Shown piece after piece: positions 32,741 to 46,017 of a stretch of DNA of 64,000 nt (the stretch's first letter is position 1; every line of letters starts with the position of its first letter). Below the pieces are notes generated by a model that was not told the origin of the DNA, did not search any database, and saw nothing but the letters and a program-made list of their open reading frames with translations. Position numbers and translations under genes: made by a program. This stretch comes from Aerococcus tenax (GTDB lineage: Bacteria > Bacillota > Bacilli > Lactobacillales > Aerococcaceae), in assembly GCF_003286645.3 (NCBI RefSeq), contig NZ_CP127382.2, positions 62,001-126,000 of the forward strand. Reading direction: 5' to 3'.

Positions 32741-33370
32741 ATGCAATTCACTGACCGACAAAAACAAATCATTGCTATTGTCAAAGACCAAGAACCCATT
32801 AGTGGGGAGGCCATTGCCAAGCAATTTGGCCTGTCTAAATCGACCCTAAGAAGTGACTTGGCCTTACTGACCATGACTGGGATCTTAGATGCCCGTCCTA
32901 AAGTGGGCTACTTTTATACCGGACTGGGTTTTGATCCCTTATTAGGTCAGAAACTGAGCGAAGTCAAGGTGGCGGAACTCATGGCCAGTCCGGTCAATAT
33001 TTCAGCCAAGACTACGGTTTACGAGGCCATTACCACCATGTTCCTCTATGATAACGGCTCTTTATATGTGACCGATGAGGACCAACACCTGCAAGGGCTG
33101 GTTTCTCGTAAAGACTTATTGCGGTTTTTGGCTACTAAGAGCCAAACAGAATCCCCTGCTGTAGCCTTGATTATGACCCGGATGCCCAATATTGTGGTGG
33201 TGGAAAAAGAGACCCTAGTCTTGGAAGCGGGAAAGCTCCTGGTTGACCATAAGGTGGATTCCTTACCGGTCGTTAATAACCGCAAAGACTATCAAGTTCT
33301 AGGTAAGATTACCAAAAGCCATTTAGTCGAATTTTTTGTCAATACCTTAGCGAGTGAGGGAGAGTTATGA
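32741..33370 (+). CDS. CcpN-like transcriptional repressor with CBS domains
   Basis: This 209-residue regulator resembles B. subtilis CcpN (YqzB), which represses gluconeogenic genes in response to the energy state. Residues 1-60 form a winged-helix domain (TDRQKQIIAIVKDQEPISGEAIAKQFGLSKSTLRSDL, shown here in parts). Two CBS domains follow (about 75-130, KVAELMASPVNISAKTTV; and 140-205, LIMTRMPNIVVVEKETLV) that should bind an adenine nucleotide. It lies 49 bases after ppdK and overlaps the next gene by four bases (ATGA). Its most likely target is the ppdK promoter, giving self-regulation of the three-gene unit. Confidence 0.88.
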   Translation: MQFTDRQKQIIAIVKDQEPISGEAIAKQFGLSKSTLRSDLALLTMTGILDARPKVGYFYTGLGFDPLLGQKLSEVKVAELMASPVNISAKTTVYEAITTMFLYDNGSLYVTDEDQHLQGLVSRKDLLRFLATKSQTESPAVALIMTRMPNIVVVEKETLVLEAGKLLVDHKVDSLPVVNNRKDYQVLGKITKSHLVEFFVNTLASEGEL

Positions 33371-34173
33371 CAGAAGCCAAGCAAGTATTTTTTATCATAT
33401 CTGACGCTGTCGGCGAAACGGCCCGGCAGGTTACCCGGGCGGCTTTAGCCCAATTCGCTCCCGACTTGAAGAGCGACTTACGCCGCTTTCCCTTTGTGAA
33501 GACCCAGGAGGAATTAGGCGAAATCCTTCGTGATGCCCAGGCAGAAGGAGCAATTGTGGCAGCCACCTTTGTCAATGACGACTTGGACCGCTTTGCCCGC
33601 CAATATGCCAAGGAACATCAACTCACCTATATTAACTTCCTCCATGAGCTGATCCAGGGGATTGGTCAAGCCACTGGTCTAAGTCCTAAGGAACAGGCTG
33701 GAGGCTTACGTAAGGTGGATGACGCCTACCTGGCTCGGATGTCAGCAGTGGAATTTGCTATCAAGTATGATGATGGTAACTACTCCAAGAAAGCTTTCTC
33801 CCAGGCGGATATTGTTATCCTGGGCGTGTCACGGTCTTCCAAAACTCCGCTGTCTCTCTATTTGGCTAACCGGGGCTACCGGGTGGCTAACTACCCCTTG
33901 ATTCCAGAAGTCCGCTATCCCGAAGAACTCTACCAAGTTGACCCTAAGAAAATCTTTGGACTCATGGCTTCGCCCCAATACATTATGAATATCCGAACCA
34001 ACCGCTTGAAATATTTGGGACTCACATCAGACGCTAAGTATAGCCAGTTAGAACGGATTAAATATGAATTGGTGATGGCTAACGACTTATACCGGGAATT
34101 AGGGGCCCATGTCATTGATATTGAGTACAAGTCCATTGAAGAGAGTGGCGCCGAAATTATTGAACATCTTTAA
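33367..34173 (+). CDS. PPDK regulatory protein (bifunctional kinase/pyrophosphorylase, DUF299 family)
   Basis: The 268-residue protein belongs to the PDRP/PSRP family (B. subtilis YqfL, plant RP1). It inactivates pyruvate phosphate dikinase by ADP-dependent phosphorylation of the threonine next to the catalytic histidine, and reactivates it by phosphate-dependent phosphorolysis. The P-loop GVSRSSKTPLSLYLA is at about residues 152-166, and the N-terminus VFFIISDAVGETARQVTRAAL is typical. With ppdK carrying the TSH target site, the operon encodes enzyme, transcriptional repressor and post-translational switch. The ATG overlaps the stop of the CcpN-like gene, so they are coupled. Confidence 0.95.
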   Translation: MTEAKQVFFIISDAVGETARQVTRAALAQFAPDLKSDLRRFPFVKTQEELGEILRDAQAEGAIVAATFVNDDLDRFARQYAKEHQLTYINFLHELIQGIGQATGLSPKEQAGGLRKVDDAYLARMSAVEFAIKYDDGNYSKKAFSQADIVILGVSRSSKTPLSLYLANRGYRVANYPLIPEVRYPEELYQVDPKKIFGLMASPQYIMNIRTNRLKYLGLTSDAKYSQLERIKYELVMANDLYRELGAHVIDIEYKSIEESGAEIIEHL

Positions 34174-34207
34174 GAATAGAAATGAAGATTTTAACACAAT
34201 AACTAAC

Positions 34208-34241
34208 AAAAGGGACTGTTGTCGAGCACAGTCCCTTTTTT
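34208..34241. terminator. Terminator between the PPDK operon and the small membrane gene
   Basis: AAAAGGGACTGT (34208-34219) pairs perfectly with ACAGTCCCTTTT (34228-34239). T-tract on the plus strand and A-run on the other side make it bidirectional for the convergent neighbours. Confidence 0.92.
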
Positions 34242-34251
34242 AGCAATGTTT

Positions 34252-34413
34252 TTATTCTTTAGCTCTAGCGAAGAGGCTACGGATAATGATAAAGATAATA
34301 ACGAAAGACAGGAAGTCGATGAAAAGATTATCTAAGTTGATCCAGTTGCCTATGATACTCTGAATAATAAAAGATATAGCAAAGATGACAACATCGATTA
34401 TAAAATTTTTCAT
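34252..34413 (-). CDS. Small hydrophobic membrane protein (53 residues)
   Basis: A short frame on the minus strand encodes a 53-residue protein beginning MKNFIIDVVIFAISFIIQSI and ending RSLFARAKE. Two isoleucine/phenylalanine-rich membrane segments (about 4-21 and 31-44) are linked by a short polar turn, GNWINLDN. The ribosome site AGGAGTGAG lies 5-6 bases before the ATG, and a bidirectional terminator follows the stop codon. These signals and the clean membrane pattern support a real gene that automated callers may miss because of its length. Similar two-helix proteins occur widely in Firmicutes with unknown roles. Confidence 0.72.
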   Translation of the reverse strand: MKNFIIDVVIFAISFIIQSIIGNWINLDNLFIDFLSFVIIFIIIRSLFARAKE

Positions 34414-34660
34414 ATTTTCTCACTCCTAAAATTAAGTAAATGTCGTCTCTATCTGTAAATTAACATAGTTGAGAATTTCATCCAAGTGAGAAAACTAGCT
34501 TCACTTAATAGGACGTAAAAGCTCTTTTTCTTGATGATTTTGATCTTCTTGGGAAATTAATGGGCTTAGGCTGGGGAAAATGATACAATTAAAGATAGAA
34601 CAATAAGTTTTGGTAGAAGTGATCATCTATTAAGACTTAAGAGGTGAAAGGGGAGGCCCG

Positions 34661-35314
34661 GTGGCGCGTAAAAGAAAGAAAGCTCCTAAGGTAAAACTTA
34701 AAAAGTACTTTTGGCCCAAACAAAGAAAGCGACGATTCGCTGTGATGATCTTGATGGCCCTCTCTTTACTGGGCTTGACCTACTGTGCCAATCACTTCTT
34801 GCCTTATTTTAATTTTTCTGCCTACCAATGGAAGGATAAGGAAATGAGTGACCAAGAGGCTGCCTTCATCAATCAAATTGGTAACTATGCCACGCTTAAT
34901 TATTCCCAATCCCAAGTCTTACCCAGTGTCGTCATTGCCCAAGCCATTTTGGAATCGGACTTTGGCAAGAGCCAGTTGGCTAGCCAGTATGGGAATCTTT
35001 TCGGGCGTAAGGCAGGGGCGGGGGAACCGAGTGTGGCCCTGTCGACTCAAGAACATGGTCCAGGGGGCTGGGTAACCATTACCGATCACTTTAAGGTTTA
35101 TCCCGACTGGCAGAGCGCGGTGATTGACCATGGCAATTTAATGGTTAATGGCACCGATTGGAACCCCGATCTCTACCTAGGTGTCAGACAAGCGCGTCAT
35201 TACCGTCAGGCGACCAAGGCCCTGGCTGAGGCGGGTTATGCGACAGATCCCGGCTATGCGGACAAATTGAACCACTTAATTGAAAGTTACGGTCTCATGC
35301 AATTTGATCCCTAG
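34661..35314 (+). CDS. Membrane-anchored glucosaminidase-domain autolysin
   Basis: This 217-residue protein has a very basic N-terminus (RKRKKAPKVKLKKYF), one membrane helix (about residues 28-48) and an extracellular GH73-type N-acetylglucosaminidase domain to the end. The segment VVIAQAILESDFGKSQLASQYGNLFGRKA carries the expected catalytic glutamate (ILESDFG), and the AGYATDPGYADKLNHLIESYGL ending is typical of this family. It should cut the glycan backbone during growth or separation of cells. It lacks wall-binding repeats, so the membrane helix is likely to hold it in place. It starts with GTG after a strong GGGGAGG site. Confidence 0.9.
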   Translation: MARKRKKAPKVKLKKYFWPKQRKRRFAVMILMALSLLGLTYCANHFLPYFNFSAYQWKDKEMSDQEAAFINQIGNYATLNYSQSQVLPSVVIAQAILESDFGKSQLASQYGNLFGRKAGAGEPSVALSTQEHGPGGWVTITDHFKVYPDWQSAVIDHGNLMVNGTDWNPDLYLGVRQARHYRQATKALAEAGYATDPGYADKLNHLIESYGLMQFDP

Positions 35315-35394
35315 ACCAAAAAAGGAATATATTTAGCTAATAATTTTTGGTATCATTAAAAGGAAATTTAACGTTTGCGAGGGAGGAAGCAAGA

Positions 35395-36051
35395 ATGGCT
35401 AAGTCTATGAGTTATAAGGAGAAAGCTTATCGCTATTTGAAAGAACAAATTGATAATAACGTGTTGTTAGCAGGCACTCATTTAAAAGAAAATGATTTAG
35501 CTAAACAATTGGATATGTCGCGTACCCCCATTCGCAAGGCCTTGGACCAACTGGCCAAGGAAAAATATGTCCGGATTGAGCCCTATAAGGGGGCCGTGGT
35601 TTGTAAGAATACCCTTAATTCCAAGGCGATTGTGGAACGGCTCCAATTTATTGAGCTCTTGGTGACGGCCCTCTTTAAGCAAATGGAAAATAAGGGCATC
35701 ACGGTCAATACCAAGCAGTTAGACGAAATCGCCCACCATTTAAAGTGGGATAAGACCATTGACCAGATTAATGACTATTATGATGCTGAGGCCAAGCTCT
35801 TCCAGCTCTTGGTTTCTTATCATTCCAATGCTTACTTCCGCCGGGTGACTCTGGATACAGTCTTAAACCTGCATGAACTCTATATCAATGAAGCCAAAAA
35901 ACGGGAAGAGCGCTTCTTAGCAGAGTTAGAAGACATGCAAAATATCTATCCACCCTTCATTCAGGCCCTCAAAGACGGCGACTACCCACAGGCTAACAAA
36001 TATATCCGCATGTGGATCAATAAACTGATCCTGCAACAAATAAATTATTAA
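35395..36051 (+). CDS. GntR-family transcriptional regulator (FadR/FCD-like)
   Basis: A 218-residue regulator. Residues 5-75 form a GntR winged-helix domain (LKENDLAKQLDMSRTPIRKALDQLAKEKYVRIEPYKGAVV, in parts). The remaining 140 residues are all-helical like the FCD ligand domain, but the usual metal-binding histidine pattern is not obvious. Translation could begin at 35347, but a GAGGGAGGAAG ribosome site just before ATG 35395 decides the start. A family 2 palindromic repeat begins five bases after its stop codon. Target genes and ligand are unknown; its neighbours do not form an obvious catabolic operon. Confidence 0.85.
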   Translation: MAKSMSYKEKAYRYLKEQIDNNVLLAGTHLKENDLAKQLDMSRTPIRKALDQLAKEKYVRIEPYKGAVVCKNTLNSKAIVERLQFIELLVTALFKQMENKGITVNTKQLDEIAHHLKWDKTIDQINDYYDAEAKLFQLLVSYHSNAYFRRVTLDTVLNLHELYINEAKKREERFLAELEDMQNIYPPFIQALKDGDYPQANKYIRMWINKLILQQINY

Positions 36052-36056
36052 AAGAA

Positions 36057-36178
36057 GAGTGCGACAAGCGCGTCAAAAGGCAAGACCACTGGAACGGAAA
36101 GGCGGAAGAATTCACGTAGAGAATTCGTCGACTTTCCGTGAAGTGGATGCTTGCCTTGCGCTTGGAGCAGGTTTTGAT
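36057..36178 (+). repeat. Family 2 palindromic 3'-UTR element, copy A
   Basis: Starts GAGTGCGACA five bases after the GntR stop and ends GGAGCAGGTTTTG. Nested arms: CAAGCGC (36065-36071) with GCGCTTG (36158-36164), AAGGCAAG (36077-36084) with CTTGCCTT (36150-36157), ACGGAAAG (36094-36101) with CTTTCCGT (36132-36139), and GAATTC with GAATTC at the tip. The fixed blocks CACTGGAA and TGAAGTGGA flank the inner arm. A minimal copy, GAGTGTGACTGGAGCACATT, follows at 36180. Confidence 0.85.
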
Positions 36179-36199
36179 TGAGTGTGACTGGAGCACATT

Positions 36200-36520
36200 T
36201 TGATTAGATAATTCGTATTTTGAAAAGAGACTTTCGTCTCGTCATCTCTTTTAATGATCACCAAGACGATTTAGTAAACAAGTTAAACAAAATACCAAAG
36301 AGGTTGGACTCAAATCCAGCCTTTTTCCATTTCAATGCATTTAGCCTAAAGGTACTTCAAGCTCGAGGTGAGCTCTATCTCAGAAGTGAAGCGAGTTACA
36401 GATATAGTATGCGTAGCTCTACCGATCTTTGGCGCACCCTTCACACTCTATATCTAAACTGTTTGATGGCGGGATATAGAAGTGATAGACTATTAAAGAA
36501 TATCAGAACGGAGGTTTGGT
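36200..36520. other. Gene-free repeat-containing spacer before pcrA
   Basis: After the family 2 element and terminator, this spacer holds a 30-base segment (36390-36419) that is an exact reverse complement of 29592-29621. A 104-codon TTG-started frame spans the stretch but overlaps the terminator and this repeat and lacks a ribosome site, so I do not call it a gene. The pcrA promoter should lie near 36440-36500 but I see no convincing hexamers. Confidence 0.6.
36301..36327 (+). terminator. Terminator downstream of the GntR gene
   Basis: AGGTTGGA (36301-36308) pairs with TCCAGCCT (36315-36322), with one G-T wobble, followed by TTTT. It ends the GntR transcript after the palindromic repeat. 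Confidence 0.65.
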
Positions 36521-41022
<4,502 letters not shown>

Positions 41023-41085
41023 TCACTTGATTTCGTGTTAGAATAGTATGGACTCTACAGATATCGTGATAAAGGAGAGCATACC

Positions 41086-42222
41086 GTGAAAAAACGCATC
41101 CAACATATGATCGTGATTGGCTTAGCGTCACTGAGCCTGTTAGTAGCTTGTGGGAGGGACGCCCAACCTAAATCAACCGCTGGGCAAACCCAAACCACGG
41201 AAGAATCAAGTAGTGAAGAGGAAGAAAGTGGTAAGAAGAACACCCTTACCGAGGCTTACTATCCTGCCGCTATCAAAGATGGCAGCTATCCCTTAAGTAA
41301 CAGCCGGGGGACCCTGTCTAGTCGGACTAGCCAGGCCAACCTGGAAAATATGGAACGTGGTCTCTATGAATTAATGAAGAATGCCTATCCCACCGATGAG
41401 TATTCCTTGGCGGAAGGCCAGGTCCTCTCCAAAGACAAGATCACTTCCTGGCTCAAGCCCAAGTCTCAGGACAATCCTGAAGGGCTTAACCCCGAAGCCA
41501 GCGCCGCGAGCGACCGCGATCAATTCCAACACCGTTATTTGAATTCCATCTTGGAATACAATTTAATGCAAGAAAATGGGGATGACTATGACTTGAAAGT
41601 CATCAGTCTCGGCCTGGCCATGAACGCCGAAGACCGCTTCCAAAACAAGGATACCGAAGAAACGGTGGAAATTAGCCGCGACCAGGCCCTCCAAGAAGGC
41701 AAGGCCATGGCCCAAACCGTTGTTGAACGCATCCGCCAAGAAGGGAAATACGGTCAAACCCCGATCCAAATCGCCCTTTTCTATAATGATAAGCAAAACA
41801 GTCTAGGTGGCGGGGCTTACATGGCTGAAGCCATTGCTGAACCAGGAGCAGGCCTAGGGAAGTGGAAGGAATACAACCGCCAATACGTCGTTTACGGGGT
41901 CGACCAAGCTCCCCGTGAGGAAGACAATACCTCATTCAGCCGCTTCCGTGGCGAAATTGAGTCCTTCTTCCCTGAATTAAGTGGGATTGTCGGCGTCGGC
42001 CAGTACGATAACGGCAAGTTAAATGGGATTGACTTCCATATCAATACTCCCTTTGACGGCTATACTGAAAATATCGCTCTGGTCCAACACGTCATTGCCA
42101 GTCTGGACGCCATCTATCCTAAAGACGTACAAATGCAGGTGACCGTCGAAGGCCCAAGCCGAATGACCGCCAACATCACCCGCCTCTCCGGCCAAGGTAA
42201 ATTCCAATATACAGTTTATTAA
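41086..42222 (+). CDS. camS: CamS-family sex-pheromone lipoprotein
   Basis: A 378-residue lipoprotein of the CamS family, with a lipobox at LLVAC (cysteine about residue 22). In staphylococci and enterococci the released lipoprotein signal peptide of such proteins can act as a plasmid-transfer pheromone. The mature protein function is unknown. The mature part begins with a Ser/Thr/Glu-rich tether, then conserved segments YYPAAIKDGSYPLSNSRG and GIDFHINTPFDGYTENIALVQHVI. Here the end of the signal peptide reads LASLSLLVAC, which would release a short hydrophobic peptide. The ligA-camS-gatC order is conserved in related bacteria. Start is GTG with an AAAGGAG site. A family 2 repeat starts four bases after the stop. 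Confidence 0.92.
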   Translation: MKKRIQHMIVIGLASLSLLVACGRDAQPKSTAGQTQTTEESSSEEEESGKKNTLTEAYYPAAIKDGSYPLSNSRGTLSSRTSQANLENMERGLYELMKNAYPTDEYSLAEGQVLSKDKITSWLKPKSQDNPEGLNPEASAASDRDQFQHRYLNSILEYNLMQENGDDYDLKVISLGLAMNAEDRFQNKDTEETVEISRDQALQEGKAMAQTVVERIRQEGKYGQTPIQIALFYNDKQNSLGGGAYMAEAIAEPGAGLGKWKEYNRQYVVYGVDQAPREEDNTSFSRFRGEIESFFPELSGIVGVGQYDNGKLNGIDFHINTPFDGYTENIALVQHVIASLDAIYPKDVQMQVTVEGPSRMTANITRLSGQGKFQYTVY

Positions 42223-42226
42223 TAGA

Positions 42227-42352
42227 GAGTGCGACAAGCGCAAAAAGAGGGGAGACCATTGGAAGAAGTACGCAGTAAATCCTCAAAGAGGATTTGCAAG
42301 GACTTCTGAAATGGAGCTCACCTCGCGCTTGGAGCAGGTTTGGAAAGAGTGC
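42227..42352 (+). repeat. Family 2 palindromic 3'-UTR element, copy B
   Basis: Starts GAGTGCGACA and ends GGAGCAGGTTTGG. Arms: CAAGCGC (42235-42241) with GCGCTTG (42325-42331), GAGG with CCTC, AGAAGT with ACTTCT, and AAATCCTC with GAGGATTT around a three-base loop at 42278-42296. Compared with copy A the outer arm is the same but the inner arms differ and are still self-complementary. A second start-like block, GAGTGCGACAGTCACG, follows at 42347. Confidence 0.85.
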
Positions 42353-42479
42353 GACAGTCACGTCCAACTCTTAATTTGTGAGATTTTTTTACAAGAATAA
42401 GTAAGTCAGTAAAAATGCCCTAAGAACTTATGTTAAAATAGAACAGTAAATATTTTGAAAAAGAAAAAAGGAGGCCATT

Positions 42480-42779
42480 ATGTCTATCAGCGAACAAGAC
42501 TTTAAACACGTGGCACAACTTGCAAAACTATCCTTTTCTGACGAAGAGGTAGGTCCCATGAACGACCGCTTTACTGAAATCCTCGATATGGTTGAACAAC
42601 TCTCTGAAGTGGATACCGAAGGAGTCGAAGTCATGACTCACGGTATTAACCTAAAAAATATTATGCGCGATGATAAACCTGAAGCAGGTACCGATCGTGA
42701 CCTAATGTTAAAAAATGCGCCAACCAAACGGGATGGCTTTATTGTCGTACCAGCCAGTTTTGATGAAAGTGAGGATTAA
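42480..42779 (+). CDS. gatC: Asp-tRNA(Asn)/Glu-tRNA(Gln) amidotransferase subunit C
   Basis: This 99-residue subunit wraps around GatA and GatB and stabilises the amidotransferase. Family features: [14 protein letters not shown] near the start, [20 protein letters not shown] in the middle, and the C-terminal AFVVP-like [10 protein letters not shown]. It opens the gatCAB operon, with gatA five bases after its stop. A strong AAAGGAGG ribosome site precedes the ATG. The complex makes Gln-tRNA(Gln), and perhaps Asn-tRNA(Asn), by amidating mischarged tRNAs, as usual in Gram-positive bacteria. Confidence 0.97.
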   Translation: MSISEQDFKHVAQLAKLSFSDEEVGPMNDRFTEILDMVEQLSEVDTEGVEVMTHGINLKNIMRDDKPEAGTDRDLMLKNAPTKRDGFIVVPASFDESED

Positions 42780-42784
42780 TCCAT

Positions 42785-44236
42785 ATGAGTCGATTTGATG
42801 AAAGCATTAAAGGCTTAAACCAACAATTGGTCGATGGAAAAATCACTGCCGTTGAATTGGTACAGTCTACCATTGATCGTATTAAGGAACTCGATGAAAC
42901 TTACAAGGCCTTTCTCACCCTAGATGAAGAAGGCGCTCTTGCAGCCGCAAAAGCCAGTGATGAAAAAGGTTATTCTACCGACCGTCCCCTACAAGGGATT
43001 CCAGTCGGAATTAAGGACAACATCATTACAGAAGGCATTGAAACGACTGCTTCTTCCCATATCTTGGAAGGCTTTGTGCCAGTTTACCAATCCGCCGTGG
43101 TGGAAGCCTTAGAAGCCGCTGGCGCCATTACTATTGGTAAATTAAACTTGGACGAATTCGCTATGGGGTCTTCTACCGAAACCTCCTACTTTGGACCAAG
43201 TAAAAACCCTTGGGACACCAGCCGGGTACCAGGTGGTTCTTCCGGTGGTTCTGCCGCCGCTGTTGCCTCTGGTGAAGTTGTCGCTTCCCTAGGTTCTGAT
43301 ACCGGTGGTTCTATCCGTCAACCAGCCGCCTATAACGGGATTGTGGGGATGAAACCTACTTATGGCCGGGTATCACGCTGGGGCTTAATTGCCTTTGGCT
43401 CTTCCCTAGACCAAATTGGTCCTATGACTAGAACCGTTGAAGACAACGCCTTGGTGCTTAACGCCATTGCTGGCCATGACCACCGTGATTCTACTACTGC
43501 TGATATTGAAGTTCCTGACTTCACCGCCCAATTAGGGGAAAGCATCGAAGGTCTACGGATCGCCGTTCCTGAAGAATTCTTCACCAACGGGATCGAAGCC
43601 GATGTCCAAGACCGGGTCGAAAAAGCCATTGACAAACTTGAATCCATGGGAGCCATCGTGGAAAAAGTCCACTTCCCACTCTTAAAATACGGGATTCCAG
43701 TTTATTACATTGTGGCTTCCTCAGAAGCTTCTTCCAACTTGCAACGTTTTGACGGGGTTCGTTACGGCTACCGGGCAGACGACATCCAAGACCTGGAAGA
43801 CCTCTATGTCCGCAGCCGTTCAGAAGGTTTCGGTGACGAAGTCAAAATGCGGATTATGTTAGGGACCTTCTCCCTATCATCAGGCTACTATGACGCTTAC
43901 TTCAAGAAAGCCGGTAAGGTCCGTACCATGATCCGTCAAGAATTTGAAGAACTCTTTGAAAAATATGATGTTGTTGCTGGTCCAGTCACCACCTCAACCG
44001 CCTTCAAATTCGGTGAAAAATCCGATGACCCAATTGAAATGTACTTAGCCGACCTCTTAACCGTTCCTGTGAACTTGGCCGGCCTACCAAGTATTTCGGT
44101 ACCTTGTGGCTTCGACAGCGATAACTTACCAATCGGTTTACAATTAATTGGTAACTATTTCGACGAAGCGACCTTGTACAAGACCGCTTATGCCTACGAA
44201 CAAGCTACCGACCACCATACCAAACATCCAGAGTAG
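42785..44236 (+). CDS. gatA: Asp-tRNA(Asn)/Glu-tRNA(Gln) amidotransferase subunit A
   Basis: The glutaminase subunit, 483 residues, of the amidase-signature family. The catalytic triad Ser-cisSer-Lys is visible: Lys77 in [10 protein letters not shown], Ser152 in [17 protein letters not shown] and the nucleophile Ser176 in [10 protein letters not shown]. It frees ammonia from glutamine and passes it through a tunnel to GatB. It is tightly linked to gatC upstream and gatB 15 bases downstream. Confidence 0.98.
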   Translation: MSRFDESIKGLNQQLVDGKITAVELVQSTIDRIKELDETYKAFLTLDEEGALAAAKASDEKGYSTDRPLQGIPVGIKDNIITEGIETTASSHILEGFVPVYQSAVVEALEAAGAITIGKLNLDEFAMGSSTETSYFGPSKNPWDTSRVPGGSSGGSAAAVASGEVVASLGSDTGGSIRQPAAYNGIVGMKPTYGRVSRWGLIAFGSSLDQIGPMTRTVEDNALVLNAIAGHDHRDSTTADIEVPDFTAQLGESIEGLRIAVPEEFFTNGIEADVQDRVEKAIDKLESMGAIVEKVHFPLLKYGIPVYYIVASSEASSNLQRFDGVRYGYRADDIQDLEDLYVRSRSEGFGDEVKMRIMLGTFSLSSGYYDAYFKKAGKVRTMIRQEFEELFEKYDVVAGPVTTSTAFKFGEKSDDPIEMYLADLLTVPVNLAGLPSISVPCGFDSDNLPIGLQLIGNYFDEATLYKTAYAYEQATDHHTKHPE

Positions 44237-44251
44237 AAGGGAGATTATTAC

Positions 44252-45682
44252 ATGAATTATGAATCAGTTATTGGCTTAGAGATCCACGTTGAGTTAAAAA
44301 CGCAATCCAAAGTTTTCTCCCCAACACCTACCAGTTTTGGTGCCGATCCTAATACCCAAACTAACGTTATTGACTGGGGTTACCCTGGTGTCCTACCAGT
44401 CACCAACCACCACGCCGTTGAATTTGGTTTACGGGCAGCCTTAGCCTTGAATTGTGAAGTTAACCCGGTTCAAAGCTTTGACCGCAAGAACTACTTCTAT
44501 CCAGACAACCCTAAGGCCTACCAAATTACCCAATTAGACCGTCCTTTAGGGGAACACGGTTATGTGGATATTGAACTGGAAAATGGGGAAACTAAACGTA
44601 TCCGCATCGAACGAATCCACTTAGAAGAAGACGCTGGGAAGAGTATCCACGCTGAAGGTGACACCTTAGTCGACTTAAACCGTCAAGGGACGCCTTTGGT
44701 GGAAATCGTTTCTGAAGCCGACATGCGTTCACCAGAAGAAGCTTACGCTTACCTAGAAAAAATCCGCGAAACCATGATGTTTATCGATGTTTCTGACGTG
44801 AAGATGGAAGAAGGCTCCATGCGTTGTGACGCCAACATCTCCTTGCGCCCTTATGGCCAAGAAGAATTCGGGACCAAGACCGAAATCAAGAACTTGAACT
44901 CCTTCTCCAACGTCCGTCGCGGTTTGGCTTACGAAGAAAAACGTCAAGCCCAAGTCTTAAACCGGGGTGACCGGGTGGTTCAATCTACCCTCCGTTGGGA
45001 CAAGGATAATCAAAAGACCATCCTCATGCGGGTTAAAGAAGGGGAAGCTGATTACCGTTACTTCCCAGAACCTGACCTGCCTGAATTTACCGTCAGTGAA
45101 GAATGGTTGGACGAAATCAGAAAATCGATTCCAGAAATGCCAGCTGAACGTCGGAAACGCTATGTCGAAGAATACGACCTGCCTGACTATGACGCTATGG
45201 TCTTGACCCAAACCTTAGTGATGTCTGACTTCTTCGACCAAGCCGTTAAACTGGGTGGCGACCCTAAGCAAGTCTCCAACTGGTTGATGGGTGAAGTCTC
45301 CGCTTACATGAATGACAATGAAAAGACCTTAGACGAAATCGGTCTAACGCCAGAAAACTTGACCGAAATGATCGACTTGATCGCTAACGGGACCATTTCT
45401 TCAAAAATTGGTAAGAAAGTCTTCAAGCACCTGGCTGAAAACGGCGGTTCTGCTAAGGAATATGTGGAAAAAGAAGGTTTGGTTCAAATTTCTGACCCAG
45501 AAACCTTGCTACCAATGATTAACGAAGTCATTGACAATAACCCACAATCCCTAGAAGACTACCGGGCTGGTAAGAAGAAAGCTATGGGCTACTTGGTTGG
45601 TCAATTGATGAAACAAACCAAGGGTCAAGCCAACCCACAAGTCTTGAACAAACTCTTAAAACAAGAATTAGATAAACGTTAA
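44252..45682 (+). CDS. gatB: Asp-tRNA(Asn)/Glu-tRNA(Gln) amidotransferase subunit B
   Basis: The kinase/transamidase subunit, 476 residues. The N-terminal catalytic cradle contains [32 protein letters not shown] and [13 protein letters not shown]. The C-terminal helical and YqeY-like tail domain ([13 protein letters not shown]) binds tRNA. It phosphorylates the mischarged Glu or Asp and amidates it with ammonia from GatA. A GAAGGGAG ribosome site precedes the ATG and a terminator follows within 60 bases. Confidence 0.98.
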   Translation: MNYESVIGLEIHVELKTQSKVFSPTPTSFGADPNTQTNVIDWGYPGVLPVTNHHAVEFGLRAALALNCEVNPVQSFDRKNYFYPDNPKAYQITQLDRPLGEHGYVDIELENGETKRIRIERIHLEEDAGKSIHAEGDTLVDLNRQGTPLVEIVSEADMRSPEEAYAYLEKIRETMMFIDVSDVKMEEGSMRCDANISLRPYGQEEFGTKTEIKNLNSFSNVRRGLAYEEKRQAQVLNRGDRVVQSTLRWDKDNQKTILMRVKEGEADYRYFPEPDLPEFTVSEEWLDEIRKSIPEMPAERRKRYVEEYDLPDYDAMVLTQTLVMSDFFDQAVKLGGDPKQVSNWLMGEVSAYMNDNEKTLDEIGLTPENLTEMIDLIANGTISSKIGKKVFKHLAENGGSAKEYVEKEGLVQISDPETLLPMINEVIDNNPQSLEDYRAGKKKAMGYLVGQLMKQTKGQANPQVLNKLLKQELDKR

Positions 45683-45708
45683 TGTACTTTCTCAGTATAT
45701 AAAAAAAT

Positions 45709-45738
45709 GTCACATCCGTTTGGGTGTGGATTTTTTCT
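45709..45738 (+). terminator. Terminator of gatCAB
   Basis: CACATCC (45711-45717) pairs with GGGTGTG (45722-45728), with one wobble, followed by T6. Confidence 0.8.
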
Positions 45739-45870
45739 TGGATTCTTTGCCTTTGTTTCTCGAGAAGATGCAAAAAGAGACAGACTAGAACAAATATTGT
45801 TTATTTACTGTCAACTTAAGCTAAAAAGTTGGTTTATTGGTATTGTTTGGGGTATTATTAGGGCTAATTA

Positions 45871-45888
45871 TACAGTGCGATCACTGTA
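45871..45888. promoter_or_regulatory. Palindrome upstream of the giant adhesin gene
   Basis: TACAGTG and CACTGTA form a perfect 7-bp inverted repeat around CGAT. It lies about 130 bases before the adhesin start in an AT-rich promoter region with no gene (45739-46017). The size and symmetry suit an operator for a dimeric regulator; the regulator is unknown. Confidence 0.45.
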
Positions 45889-46017
45889 GCTTTAATATAA
45901 ATAAAAAAAGAATTTAATTATGCTTTTAAGATGTTAATATATAGTTTAACTAAATTAACTTATATCATTAGTGTAATATTGTATAAGTTAAAGTCTTCGA
46001 TTGCATGGAGGAGAACA

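Noticed and set aside
45707..45889. A 60-codon frame after gatB
   Set aside because: It begins within the gatCAB terminator and has no ribosome site or recognisable sequence.
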